Shown: positions 1-12,173 of the stretch, in pieces
Layout of the letters: every line of letters starts with the position of its first letter
How positions within the stretch are numbered: the first letter of the stretch is position 1
Origin: Microvelia longipes
Taxonomy: Eukaryota > Arthropoda > Insecta > Hemiptera > Veliidae
DNA: 64,000 nucleotides
Direction: 5' to 3'
Assembly (NCBI GenBank): GCA_018340805.1
Contig: JACMZG010001911.1
Span: 50,782,362-50,846,361, forward strand
Notes under the pieces: generated by a model
The model's input: the letters and a program-made list of their open reading frames with translations, nothing else
What the model was told of the DNA's origin: nothing
Database searches by the model: none
Program-made: the position numbers and the translations under genes

Positions 1-1702
1 TATTGTTCCAAAAGGACACATGTTACAAATTCATTAATTATACTGGGCAGAACATTTCAGATGGGGAAAACTTATTTCAGACTTTAGAAAATGTTTCCTA
101 CTCTTATAAACCAACTCATGTGAGTCACTATCACTTTTTTGGTAACTATAACCAAAATATGGTATCTTTAATAGGTTAAATTGCCACAAAACATAATATT
201 GGCTGTTTTAGAGACTGAATTAAATTTTTTGAAATTTGATCTTAACACATCATATTCCGTTACTTATTCACCAAGATATTGTTGCACATACATCATAGTT
301 TTTTTCCTGATATAAAACAAAAAAATAAGCATTTTTCACAAAAAATATATGCTACTCCGAGCAGGGTGAAGTTAATTTGTATAATTACTAACTGCCAGAT
401 ATTAATCATCAATAAAATATTTATAATATAATAGTAAACATATTATAAACTAGAGGCTCTCATTTACTTTGCTGATCTTTCAATATATTTACCAAGAAGA
501 ATCTTTGATAAATATAATATAAGGTATAATATTTGTAAGTCTTTTGCATTAAAAGCCATGATCAGTGCCCTCCCCTCCAACCTCATAATATTGAAAATTC
601 TCGAAAACAGTTCCATAAGCAAGCACAATTATACATCAAATACTATTTGTCAACAACATTTTATTTACAATAAATTTTTATTTTTACAATTTTTTGTACC
701 AGTAAAATGTAGAGAGTTTTTGCTTTATTTTATTGAATAATACAACAATGATTATTACAAATATTAGAGTTAATACAGTTCTAGTAGCTTGAGGAGGCTG
801 GTAAGAGAAACAATCAAGAAAATTAGCACTCTGGAAAATGAAGAAGTAATAAAATGAAGTGCATAAAACACTAGAAATGCCTAAATCAAACACTTTCCTC
901 TCCATCTCAACCTCTCACCTCTTAAATATAATTTCCTCTTTGAACATTGAATAAAATTTGTTTGGCTGTTTAACATATTATATTTATGTATTATACACAC
1001 TATTATTAGTTAGTATTTATGTATTATGTTTAATATCTAACATATTTTTAATGCAATGAAAGGGATATGATTGTTTGAAAATGAGCCATAACCAACTTTG
1101 TGGTGCCCGTCTTCCCTCTATATTTCCATATTAAAAGAAGAGATTTCGAAGTAGGAAATTAATGGTAAAACAGGCAAAACCAAAAATGAAGTAACAAAAA
1201 AAAGTGACAATTTAGATCAATCACATTATTTCCTTTACACTATTTTCTTATCACTTATTCCAACACCTATTTATTTTTACCACCTGAATTTAAGTGACAA
1301 TTATTCTCAGCACCTCATCAACAGATGCGCAATGCATTTAATTAATAGCTACCAAAACATGAACTAATTTTAAAGAATTTTGATAAAATAAACTAAATTC
1401 ATTAGGGATGTATATTAAAAAAATGCCCTGACCTACAAACGATATCCAACTAATACTCAATTTATTATTAACATTTTTACAAAAACTTTTTTAGTTTTTA
1501 AGAGTAGAAGTAGAGGCTATCATTCCTTTTACATTACTACAATCATATAGTTAATATTACTGGCAGTAAGAGAGGGCTACCAAAGAGTATAGTAACATTA
1601 CTCATCAGTAAGGGCCGCCATAACTTAACACTACTTATATTCATTCTTAATAATGACACTGGTTTATTCACAGTTTTAATTTGGTCAACAGTTCAAAAAA
1701 CA
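1..1702. other. AT-rich intergenic DNA, no gene seen
   Basis: Very AT-rich sequence with frequent stops in all frames. The open stretches near 558-905 are short, low-complexity and match no family I recognise. The only structure noted is a segment at about 726-839 that resembles 11461-11566, annotated separately. The end near 1680 is probably the 3' flank of the minus-strand gene that follows. Confidence 0.6.
726..839. repeat. dispersed repeat, copy 1 (similar to 11461-11566)
   Basis: This stretch and 11461-11566 share a long diverged match, including 'tattagagttaatacagtt' and 'tggtaagagaaacaatc', both followed by 'gcactctgg'. The second copy lies inside a hAT-like element, so this may be a fragment of the same transposon family. 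No coding content is visible. Confidence 0.6.
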
Positions 1703-2134
1703 CTACAAAATAGTACAAAACGTTTGATTTTCATCAATAATAGGTCCACCTGACTTTGCTTCTCGTGCTCTGGCAACTAGATAAGAGCTAGCTTCTCTTT
1801 GCTGCACCCATTCAGGTAGGGGTTTATTCCAACTTTCAGGAGGAGAATCCCGTTTCTTCCACACATCATTAGCTTTGTGATTTTCAATCCTGTCTCGTTT
1901 GATTTTAACTTCACCTGCGATAACTTCTTTCAATGCTTTTATATCGTTCTCACTTGTCCATTTATTGCAACTGTTTTCTAGTTGCTTCCAATGAGTACAA
2001 TCTACAGTCGATCCATGAACAAAATACTGATGTATACGACCTTTAATACCTGTACAGTCACTGTATTCATCTCCATACACACTACATGGTCTTACCATCC
2101 AAGAATATTTCCTCGCGAATTCTTCAGGCTCCAT
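1703..2134 (-). CDS. C22orf39 / UPF0545 family protein
   Basis: A single uninterrupted 143-residue frame. It carries the features expected of the UPF0545 (C22orf39) family: an N-terminal 'WMVRPCSVYGDEYSDC' stretch, a central 'HQYFVHG' motif, then 'DCTHWKQLENSCNKW' with paired cysteines and tryptophans, and a polar C-terminal tail. No signal peptide or membrane span is visible. The vertebrate member is linked to synapse regulation; the insect role is unknown to me. The first ATG of the frame is taken as start, and its length fits the family. Transcription runs away from the candidate exons starting at 2519, so the gap between could be a shared promoter. The family call rests on motif recognition, not a search. 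Confidence 0.87.
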   Translation of the reverse strand: MEPEEFARKYSWMVRPCSVYGDEYSDCTGIKGRIHQYFVHGSTVDCTHWKQLENSCNKWTSENDIKALKEVIAGEVKIKRDRIENHKANDVWKKRDSPPESWNKPLPEWVQQREASSYLVARAREAKSGGPIIDENQTFCTIL

Positions 2135-2518
2135 AACTATATAAATTTTATTTTAACTAACTAATTAAGGCTGCCAAACTTAGATTGTCTCTTTTTTTAA
2201 TTTTAAGCAAAAACACAAATACATTCAGGATACCTCATTTGCAAAAATTTAAAATAAAATAAATACCAATTTAAAAGCTTGTCGTTCTATCAATCACGTT
2301 TTTGAATCACCTCTTATTTTCAATTTTTAAGCATGAATTAACAAAAACTTACGTAAAAATTTAATTATTAATAAAATTTTATATTTTCTGTATTTTGAAA
2401 AGATAAGGTTACCTGAGAGGAAGGTTATAAGTGTGTTGTTTTATTTTCCACCTTTATGAGGAAGGTTTCCAGCGGCTCTAACCCAATTGTCCACCAAAGC
2501 AGCTATTTGTTTTAAAAA
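2135..2518. promoter_or_regulatory. possible divergent promoter region
   Basis: AT-rich gap between the minus-strand UPF0545 gene and a candidate plus-strand start at 2519. It probably holds the 5' UTR and promoter of the first gene. No TATA box or initiator stands out, so the assignment is positional. Confidence 0.35.
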
Positions 2519-3690
2519 ATGACTAGGCAAAACTTGAGTAAGTGTTTTTATTGATTGATAATTTTGTTATTACACATATTAAAGGTACATAATTTGATCT
2601 AATTTTCAAAAATCGGAATAAGTTTAAATCAAGGTATATTTTTAATGTTCAGCTGAGGCATGTGGAATTTAGAGTATAATATAAAACTTTATTTCTTTAT
2701 TTCTTTATTAGTTTACAACAGGCCAAAATAGCCTAATTTACAATGTTAAAAGAAAAAAAAACACAATAACACAAAAAAAATTATAGCAATAAAATAGGAT
2801 AGAAATTAAATGATATAATAATCTTATAGAAAGGAAATAATTTATATATTTTATAATAGTTCATATTAATAATTATTTATAAGAAAAACCAGAAGTTATA
2901 AAATTAAATTAGGAAAGAAGAAAATTACATGTTCAAAATAAAATAGTATAAAACTTTTACAACTAAATAGGCCCAACACCATTAAGAAATTATATTATTA
3001 AATATATTTTATTTGTTATGCATGAAATCTATTAGAGGCTGAAGAAGAACTGAGAAAAATAATGATGTCTCTTAGTAATATTAAATGTTGTAGACCAAGA
3101 GCCCAGGGGTGTTTTGTTAATAAAAAGTGTAATGGCTGGAACCAGTCTCAATTTTTCGTAAATACCTTCCTGAACAAGGATCTGCAATTCTGCAGACTCT
3201 ATCGGATGGTGTCCCAGGCAGAACGCACTTACAGGTCAAATTTACCACCAAGTTAACAAACAGTGTAATGGCTGGAACTGGTCTCAATTTGTAAATACCT
3301 TCCTGAACAAGAATCTGCAATTAGTTGCCGATGGTGTGGATAGTGTGAACAAGAGCAAAATCCCCTAAGTGCGTTCTGCCTGGACACCCATACGATACGA
3401 GTCGGCAGAATTGCAGATGCTTGTTCAGGAAGGTATTTACAAAAAATTGAGACTGGTTCCAGTCATTACACTTTTTATTAACAAAACACCCCTGGGCTCT
3501 TGGTCTATTGGTACCTAGCATCTTTTTCTAGGTTTCTTACTTATTTATGTATAAATTATGTTATCAGCATAGGTTATATTTCACACGAATATTGTTATCA
3601 CTAAGCTAAAGTTATATTTAAACTATCTCACTATTTTTTTCAGCTCATTTATTGTGGAAGGAAGGTCAGCAGCTGCCCAGATACAAAAAG
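2519..3690 (+). CDS. candidate two-exon 5' end of an unrecognised gene
   Basis: An ATG at 2519 opens a 19-nt piece ending at a consensus donor (GTAAGT at 2538). A pyrimidine-rich acceptor (ttttttcag) at 3643 opens a 47-nt piece (3644-3690) followed by GTTTGG. Joined, they give 22 codons without a stop, reading MTRQNLTHLLWKEGQQLPRY then two lysines, in phase 0. One possible but weak continuation follows 'ttttgtag' near 5873 and stops after about 22 codons at the edge of a transposon. I do not recognise the peptide. The MITE at 3093-3505 would lie in the intron. Support is only the splice consensus and frame continuity. Confidence 0.28.
2680..2790. repeat. LINE-tail-like TTTATTTCTTTATT sequence
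   Basis: A run of TTTATTTCTTTATT followed by 'tttacaacaggccaaaat' and an A-rich stretch. It resembles the simple 3' tails left by non-LTR retrotransposons. A comparable TTTATTTATT stretch with A-rich follow-on is at about 24538-24620. Neither is attached to visible coding remains. Confidence 0.3.
3093..3505. mobile_element. foldback MITE with ~140-bp inverted arms, TA target site
   Basis: The left arm (3093-about 3232) and right arm (about 3366-3505) are inverted copies. The ends read GACCAAGAGCCCAGGGGTG and its complement and are flanked by TA on both sides (3091-3092, 3506-3507), as expected of a TA-targeting Tc1/mariner-type MITE. A third partial copy of the arm, 'gtaatggctggaactggtc', lies inside at about 3265-3325. 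The frames that cross it are by-products of the palindrome, and no transposase is visible. Confidence 0.8.
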
Positions 3691-4615
3691 GTTTGGCATT
3701 TTTCTTATAAACATATTCTTTTTATTTAAAATATTAAAAAAACTATGTATTAAAGATTAATATACTAAAATAAAATTACAAATAATGTAAGTAAGGTTGT
3801 ATTGAATGGAAACATAATAATAATCTAAATCCATGAGATATTTTAAGAAGTTAGTTTTCAGGATATTGCTATTTATATAGCTGTCAATTTTGATTTCTTA
3901 CAGTAAGTGAAGTTAAAGGTAAAATGTTTTTTTTACCTTTCCACTATTGAGGGTCTACACAAAACTTACTTTACCTTAAAACTAATCTAGAATAAGGTTT
4001 TGTGGAGATTATTATATTTTTACTAATATAAAATATCAGCCTGCCATGATTGTTTGGATTATTATGTTTAGATTTCAAATAGGTTTATGATAACAGACAA
4101 TAAAGACTATGCCATTACTCAGAATCACACTTATACGCTAAACAAGTTTTGCATTTTCCTCGTTTTTTTAACTCTTTGATCATGCTCTAAGTTAATCAAG
4201 GCAAACAAAGATCTAATGGTTTATTGCTCCTTCCAGTTAGTTGCAACTCAGAAGCTTAGAGGCATAATAGGGATCTGAACTACCGCTAATGCCCCTCGAA
4301 AAGGCGAAGCAAAATGGAAAAAAGACAAAAGAAATATAATTTGTTTCCTCTTTGCTAAAACTCAATTAATCATTTATATTATAAACTTGTTTAAAGGCTA
4401 ATTTTTGGTCAACCTGTTTGTTCCCTTCTAAGAGAATCTATTAAATAGATTGAAAATCCAAAGGCATCCTACAAGCATCCAAATATTAAATAAAACAGTT
4501 ATAGACTTGATGAATGTTTTTTGGATGAATGGGCAGATTAAAAATTCATAATTTTAATCCATTGCTATCTCTGTGCAAGAAAATTTGAATTGAAATAAAT
4601 TTGAATTAACTGTTT

Positions 4616-5920
<1,305 letters not shown>

Positions 5921-5944
5921 CACCAAGGGAGTAAAGAATGTCAT

Positions 5945-6100
5945 TATTCCCCTGAGCATTATATTGGTTCCTAAGGCGAAAGCCGAGGGAACCAAAGGAT
6001 TTAAATCCTGAGGCAAAGCCGAGGGGGTTATAGCTATTTACTCCCGAGGCGAAGCCGAGGGAGGAAATTATTGCGAGGGAATAATGGCATTTTACTCCCA
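5945..6100. repeat. GC-rich palindromic repeat units (GAGGCGAAGCCGAGGG)
   Basis: Three degenerate units occur here: GGCGAAAGCCGAGGG, GGCAAAGCCGAGGGG and CCGAGGCGAAGCCGAGGG. Each can fold into a hairpin with a GGC/GCC stem around a GAA loop and outer TCCC/GGGA arms. They stand out in AT-rich surroundings and recur inverted at about 26338-26400. Confidence 0.75.
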
Positions 6101-6204
6101 AGGTGCATACAAGATTTTATCTCCAGACGGCGACATTGAAAATAAAGTAAGAATGTCTTTTTTCATTTCTTTTTTCAAGATTTTTAACTGAAAATTATCT
6201 TACT

Positions 6205-6617
6205 TTATTATAAGAAACTCGTCGTTTGGTGAATTATGCAAAAAGTCTTCAACTTGGTTCTTAGTAAAAACATTCGCTTTCTTTGCAACATAACCTTCGT
6301 TTTTTTCTTTTTAATAATGCTATTAGTGATGCAAAGATGATTTGATCATTGAAGCAAAGATGATTTGATCATTGAATGCAGTGACCGCAGACTTGACGCT
6401 TGTTTTGTTTTTCATTCATTATTAAAATAAACAAGCAATGCATTTTCACTTACTTGTTGTATATTATGATCATGACACCAACTTTTAAAATTGTTACATG
6501 CTTTGTCATATAACTTCGTTGGTAACAAGTTTCTTTTACCAAGTTCGCTTCAATAGCAATGTCAGGAGGTGTATTGTTAAAAAGTTCGTCAATATCGCAC
6601 ACAATATTATCTGACAT
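6205..6617 (-). pseudogene. tyrosine-recombinase (Crypton/KIAA1958-like) remnant
   Basis: On the minus strand, an ATG at 6617 opens a reading beginning MSDNIVCDIDELFNNTPPDI. After frame changes, short pieces follow that resemble the N-terminal region of Crypton-type recombinases: 'KSWCHDHNIQQVSENALLVYF', then 'KKANVFTKNQVEDFLHNSPN' with 'DEFLIIK'. Stops and shifts separate the pieces. The catalytic C-terminal half (Arg...His-x-x-Arg...Tyr) is not present before the terminal motif at about 6120. It is therefore an inactive fragment. The family call rests on remembered motif resemblance and needs a profile search. Confidence 0.5.
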
Positions 6618-7163
6618 AATTGAAATATTAGAGTAGAATATTAGAGCAGTTATAAGTAATATTTAATCTAATTATTAAAGTTTAAGACTGGTTAAACAGT
6701 TAAAGCTAAGTTTTAAACTAAAAAAACTTTGATTTAATGATATTTTGTCGAAAAAAAAAAACAATGAGCATGCAAATCTTAAAAAATATTTTTAAAAAAT
6801 CAGGATAGCCAACTTAATTTTTTTTACTTTTAAATAAAGAACTAGTTTTATTTTTTAAATTATTTATTCTTATATTATTATTAGCATTACACTAGTTCTA
6901 CTTAAAATGATAGTTAATGTTATATTATTTTTTTATACATCTTATTCTTGTATATCTTCTTATTTATAGGTATCTTAGTTTTCAAATAAAAATAATTATA
7001 TACTATTCATTTTGTCAAATATTAAGTTAAGTTGGCAACTGTTACTTTTTACTCCCAACGGAGTAAAAATTACTTTTTACTCCCTTGGGAGTGAAAAGTG
7101 ATTCTTCACTCTCTTGAATCTAGTCTATAAATTTCGTATTATATACCGTCTGGAGATAAACAA

Positions 7164-8259
7164 AATTAAATCATAAAAGTTTTAAAAAATCAAAAAGTAT
7201 ATCACAACATATTTGATCATATTTATAAAAGTATTTTAAATTAATTTAATTTTTTATTGCTTAACTATTCTTCTAAAAGCAAATATTTATAAGGTAACAA
7301 CAATGTTAAAATTAATTTTTTTAAGTCAATCACTCAAAATCCACAGGTGGGAAAATAGGATAATTGGTCATCAACTCAAAATGGAAATGAATCATCCATT
7401 CATTGTATTAGTTTTGACCAGTTAACAAAGAAATAAATAAAGGAAGGGTTGAGGTCATAATGAACAAACCAATAATACCTTCCTTCACTAATTTATGATG
7501 AGCTTGCAACTGATCAAAACTATTTTAACTAGCAATAAAATTGACTTTCTAACTCAATGGTAGTAAGCTCTTTTGGCTCTCAAACATATAAAAAAAATGG
7601 ATGATTAAAAAATAACTAAATATTTTTAATTTCACTCTTCGCTTCCTAATTTTTATTTAAGTCAGAGGTTGGACCTCTACCCTGCAGTATTAATTTCAAC
7701 CTATAGCAGGCTATGCTAATTTTGATTACAAATCTCACATATTGGATTTCTTAGACAATTCAAATTAGAATACAAAAGTATCATAATCACAAAATTGATA
7801 CAAAAGATCTAATAATAATTGGTTTAAAAAACAACTTGAAGGTTTTCTAAAAAATATTATAAATATCTATTTATTTATAAAATTCTAATCAACTAGCTGT
7901 TTAGATGATTAATAAAATAATCATTTTTCATCGTCCTATTTATTTAATGAGTTATCAAAAATTAGAAAAAAATGCATTTTATCACAGGCACTGGACCTTT
8001 GTAATTTATCCAATAACTAACCAAGGGGGGGGGGGTGGACTTAGTTTTATCAATATAAATATTATAATTCTATTAACTCATTCTATACATTTTATAAATT
8101 AACTTATAATTGAAATGAGATTCTAGCACAGAGATTACAGAATCACTAAAAAGAATTATCTTACAATAAGAGAAATGCAAATTGAATACTTCATGGTCAA
8201 GCTCATTTTGAACTACCTTTGTACTTAGAGGCACATTATTGTTTTAGAAATAGATGAAA
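7164..8259. other. AT-rich DNA, no gene seen; poly-G run
   Basis: Low-complexity AT-rich sequence. A run of about ten G lies near 8023-8032. The 65-residue plus-strand frame across the poly-G has no recognisable content. The end near 8200 is the expected 3' UTR of the following minus-strand gene. Confidence 0.5.
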
Positions 8260-8925
8260 TTATGAATGAGTAGGTGATTCCATGCGAAGTCTTGAATCTT
8301 TGTATTGATTCCTTTTCTTTCTTTGAATATGAGTTTCAACAAAGAATAAAATACCAGCAATGATAGCTGCTATGGAACCAATGATGGCCATAATGAAGGA
8401 CCAACCAAAATAGTTATTTGCATGTCCAAGCATCCAACCTTCTTCATTTGCCCATACAGCAAACACAGCTATAGCTATGATACCACTCATACCAGCAGTC
8501 AGCATCCCAACAGCAATAGCTCCAGTCATTTTAACAAAATGTTTATTTCTCGGTCCCATACATAAGAAATATAATAATACTAAGAAGAAACTAAGTAATA
8601 CAAATATAAAAGTTAGCGTATAAAAAAATTGAGTGACTACTATAAAAGGAGGCATGAGGAATCCTCGTATCTTGTCATATCCAAATGTAAATGGATCAAA
8701 TATCCAACGACAACCAACATGAAATCTTCTTTGATATTCATCTGTAGGGTCTGGTAAAGATCGGAAACAATGGGCCCATAATCCTAAACGTTCGAACTGA
8801 GACCCTTTGTATCTTTGATCAGATACCAACCAACTTGGTGAACTGAATGCAATAACAGTACAGACAAAAGCGACTATAAAAACAGAAACGCCAATATTAC
8901 CTGTTAAACTTCGTTTACTACCCAT
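8260..8925 (-). CDS. claudin-like four-span membrane protein
   Basis: A 221-residue frame with four hydrophobic spans at about residues 11-30, 92-120, 132-158 and 174-197, and a basic C-terminal tail rich in Arg/Lys. The first extracellular loop has the claudin signature W32...G48-L49-W50...C53...C72. This places it in the PMP22/claudin superfamily, whose insect members build septate junctions; the tail presumably faces the cytoplasm. No PDZ-binding end is obvious (ends SPTHS). The coding region has no intron. Which Drosophila claudin (sinuous, megatrachea, kune-kune or another) is closest cannot be decided here. The start is the first ATG of the frame, directly before the first span. Confidence 0.85.
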   Translation of the reverse strand: MGSKRSLTGNIGVSVFIVAFVCTVIAFSSPSWLVSDQRYKGSQFERLGLWAHCFRSLPDPTDEYQRRFHVGCRWIFDPFTFGYDKIRGFLMPPFIVVTQFFYTLTFIFVLLSFFLVLLYFLCMGPRNKHFVKMTGAIAVGMLTAGMSGIIAIAVFAVWANEEGWMLGHANNYFGWSFIMAIIGSIAAIIAGILFFVETHIQRKKRNQYKDSRLRMESPTHS

Positions 8926-9750
8926 TTTAAATTATTATCATTACACTACACAAAACTAACTTTAACTAACTACCTTAAAGTATGAAAGTAGGCTATCAGT
9001 AAGCATATATCTCTCTCTCAACAAACAACAGATAAACAAAGTTTCTCACGCCCCGCCCACTAACTGCGCTTCCACGGACGTCCTTCCATCAGAAACAAAG
9101 GACACTCTTCTCTACTTGTTCGACTGATTCTTTCAAGGACGAATTTCGCAATAGAACTTCTTTCGCTAATACGCATAACAAATAGAACAACAAAGTTACT
9201 TAACTTACATAACTTCGTGCAAAAACTTATACTAATACTATATTGTTCTTAAAACTTTTAATAATATTGTTCTCTAAACTTTTAATAATCCTTAATAACT
9301 TTGATAACAACAGTGTAAACAAAAACAAATTAATTTGATAAGGTCATTAAGTGTAGCCAACATCACTTGAGTTTTGACTATTCTAATTAAAGATTTAATT
9401 TGTTGCTACATCATTTTGGATGTAGCAGCGTTTAGGTTTTATTCTATTTTCGACGAATGAATAATGAGGCTTTAATAAGAGTAATGAGTATTTAAATGAC
9501 TATATACTTACCGGAATGATTGGTTAAGACAAATAATGCTTTCTCTCTCATCTATGCAAATCACCCATTGGTATAATATATTGGTTGTGTAATATAATAA
9601 TGATAATAATATATTAAGTTATAGGTATGCACAATATATCAAGTTGTGCTACTTAATATCGTGGTAAAGATATTTATGAGGTTTTCATACATAGACATCC
9701 AAGACTCCATAAGCATGCGTACAATCCACTAAGAACCCATATAAGCCATC
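8926..9750. other. upstream region of the claudin-like gene
   Basis: Contains the 5' flank of the minus-strand claudin-like gene. A slightly GC-richer patch at about 9045-9110 is a candidate promoter. The rest is AT-rich with no recognisable coding or repeat structure. Confidence 0.4.
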
Positions 9751-10742
9751 CAACCTTCCTACAAGGACAAATTTAATATTTTTAAAAATATTTGACCTCA
9801 CATCAAAAATTGTTAATAGGGTTTTAACTATTCAAGCTAGAAAGGCGAAATTGGTCTCATTAGAAAGGTGAGTAAATTTTCTAAAGGACAAACAACTAAC
9901 TATGTCAAATATTTTGGAACTACTGCCCAAAATTTGCATAAAATGATTTTTTTGGAAAAAATGAATTTTATGAATTTTTATAGTAGGGCATTAGAGGAAG
10001 TAAAAGATGAGCAAAAGTTCAGCCAAGATCGGAAAAAAATTCTCTTATGACTGCCCTTTAAGAAAATATAAATATTTTCATACATTCAATAGTCAAAAAT
10101 GTGAGCTATTGTTGCTAGAAGTTGCAAAAACTGATCATTTTTGTTGTATAAAAGTGAAAATAATTATTTTTAACAAATATTTATTTTCGAAAGTAATTTA
10201 ATAATATTTTAGACTCTAGAAGGTAAAATAAACCTATTTTATTCTTGCACATTTTTCTAAAACCACTCTTTTCTCTTGCTTAGAGATTTTTAATTATTTT
10301 ATGTACCATGTAATTAACATTGTAGACATATGCAAAAATGCCAAAAAATATAAGTTTTTCCAACTTCTAGGAAGAATGGCTCAAAATTTTGACTATTGAA
10401 TGTATAACAATATTTAAATTTTCTTAAAGGGCAATTATAAGAGAAGTTTTTCCCGATCTTGGCTGAACTTTTGCTCATCTCTTACTTCATCTAATACCCT
10501 ACTATAAAAATTTCATAAAAATTCATTTTTTTCAAAAAATCATGTTTCATGCAAATTTTGGGCAGTATTTCCAAAATATTTGACATAGTTAGTAGTTTTT
10601 CCTTTAGGAAATTTACTCAGCTTTTTAATGAGACCAATTTCGCCTTTTTAGCTTGAATAGTTAAAACCCTATAAACAATTTTATGATGTGAGGTCAAATA
10701 TTTTTTTAAAATATTAAATTTGACCTTGTAGGAAAACGGTTG
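9751..10742. mobile_element. large foldback element, ~390-bp inverted arms
   Basis: The left arm (9751-about 10150) and right arm (about 10350-10742) are diverged inverted copies over their whole length. Shared stretches include 'gcgaaattggtctcatta', 'actatgtcaaatattttgg' and 'gagcaaaagttcagccaaga', each found in reverse complement in the other arm. A spacer of about 200 bp separates them. The short frames inside the arms are not conserved between arms, so no coding function is supported. The right flank ends in 'aaaacaccctgtatata', which runs into a TA tract. Confidence 0.85.
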
Positions 10743-10832
10743 AAGATCGGAGTTTATATTATATGACATTTTTTGTTCCTTTTGAAGATTACTATCACCT
10801 CCTTTTCTGGTGGACACTTTATATAAAACACC

Positions 10833-10835
<3 letters not shown>

Positions 10836-10865
<30 letters not shown>
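10836..10865. repeat. (TA)n microsatellite
   Basis: Thirty bases of TA dinucleotide beginning right after 'aaaacaccctg'. The same kind of ending, 'ttaacacccgg' followed by TA repeats, occurs near 40152-40175. Confidence 0.95.
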
Positions 10866-10869
<4 letters not shown>

Positions 10870-11186
10870 GTGGATCTTGGTATTAACATATTAAAAATTT
10901 GGGAAAACAGTCCTGGACTTTTAAAGTAGAGCAAACAAAAATATTGCTTATCTCGTACACTGGATTGAATACTAAAAAAAAATTGACCATATTAGGTAAT
11001 TTTTCATAATGCCATTGTTTGGCATACATCATTGCTTTTTGTTTAAAACCACAATGAACATTTTAAACAAAATTCTTTAATACAGGACAAACAATAGCTT
11101 AGTGAATAACTACGTGTATAGATTGATAGTAGCATCAAATTTCTTAGGATTTATTGTATTTTAGAAAACGAGCAAATTACTGTATG

Positions 11187-12165
11187 CAGGGGCACACTGG
11201 CCAATGAGAGCAGCCCTCCTTAGGCCCCTCAGCCAAATAAAAACTTAAAGACAAAACAACAAACATTATTAATATATTTTTAATTATTATGTAATATCTT
11301 TGTAACATCAGAGTCAAAGAGGCCCAATACTCTGAGGTAGGGCCCCATAGAAAGACTTAAGCCAATGATGGCCCTCAATATACTTGATCAGGGCTCTAGA
11401 CATTTAACATAAAATATTTACATGAATAAACTATTTTTTTTTTTTTTTTGACATTTTATATTGAGTAATACGACAACAATTATTGTTACAAGTATTAGAG
11501 TTAATATAGTTTCATGGCTTGAGAAGTCTGGTAAGAGAAACAATCCACTGATTGCACTCTGGCGGGAGTTGATAGATGAATTATTTAATATATGGAATAT
11601 TATAGTGATAATTATATTGGAAGAGATATATTGGATATAGATACATAATATGATAGATTAGATAAGAGTTAATTTGGATAGAATATATTAGTTAGATAGG
11701 CAATAAGTTTTAAGATCCTGCAGCCCCCAACACCAGGGGTTCACAAAGAAGCATATGGTGCTTCCTAGTCTCCCCCGATGTTGGAAGCTGCAAAACTCAA
11801 ATAGAGGGGAATTAATTTATGGCTGGTTTAGCTGGTCTCTGGGCCACTGTCGTCTCAGGCGCCTGGTAGGATTATCTGGAAGGGTTTTAGATGAGAGGAG
11901 TTTTACTAATGGATTGAACATGAATAAACTTAAGTTTATTTTATACTTACCTGTGTATTTTTAATTTATTTAAATAAAATAATACCATTTGATTTAATAC
12001 TAAATTAATTATGCTTGCTATTATCATTAATACTACTCAAGTTAAAAGTAGACCCCTCTACAAGAAGCGATAAAGTCCCCCCTCCCTATAGGGCCCCTTG
12101 AGATCTAGGTTTGGGCTTTTGAAGGCCAAACCTTCATCTGGCTTTTTTGACTCAGTCTGCCACTG
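11187..12165. mobile_element. hAT-like non-autonomous element with 8-bp target duplication
   Basis: The left end reads CAGGGGCACACTGGCC. The right end, read inverted, is CAGTGGCAGACTGAG, so both termini follow a 'CAG-n-GGCA-n-ACTG' pattern. The element is flanked by ACTGTATG (11179-11186) and ACTGTGTG (12166-12173), an 8-bp direct duplication with one mismatch, typical of hAT insertion. No transposase is visible inside. The right 110 bp resemble 57665-57760 in inverse orientation. It carries the dispersed repeat at 11461-11566. Confidence 0.75.
11461..11566. repeat. dispersed repeat, copy 2 (similar to 726-839)
   Basis: A diverged copy of the segment at 726-839, preceded by a run of about 17 T. 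It shares 'tattagagttaata' and 'ctggtaagagaaacaatc', followed by 'gcactctgg'. Confidence 0.6.
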
Positions 12166-12173
12166 ACTGTGTG

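Larger units (their letters stand above)
5925..7163 (-). mobile_element. decayed transposon with Crypton-like recombinase remnant
   Basis: The left part (about 5930-6110) holds palindromic units around GAGGCGAAGCCGAGGG. The motif TTATCTCCAGACGG at about 6118-6131 recurs inverted at about 7146-7160 as CCGTCTGGAGATAA. A related, internally deleted copy in opposite orientation lies at 26008-26480 and shares both ends. Between the two motifs, the minus strand carries broken coding sequence resembling a tyrosine recombinase. The outer left limit is uncertain. The family name is inferred from the recombinase-like fragment. Confidence 0.6.

Noticed and set aside
3062..3521. Several 60-70 residue frames on both strands
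   Set aside because: They are mirror products of the foldback MITE arms, not genes.
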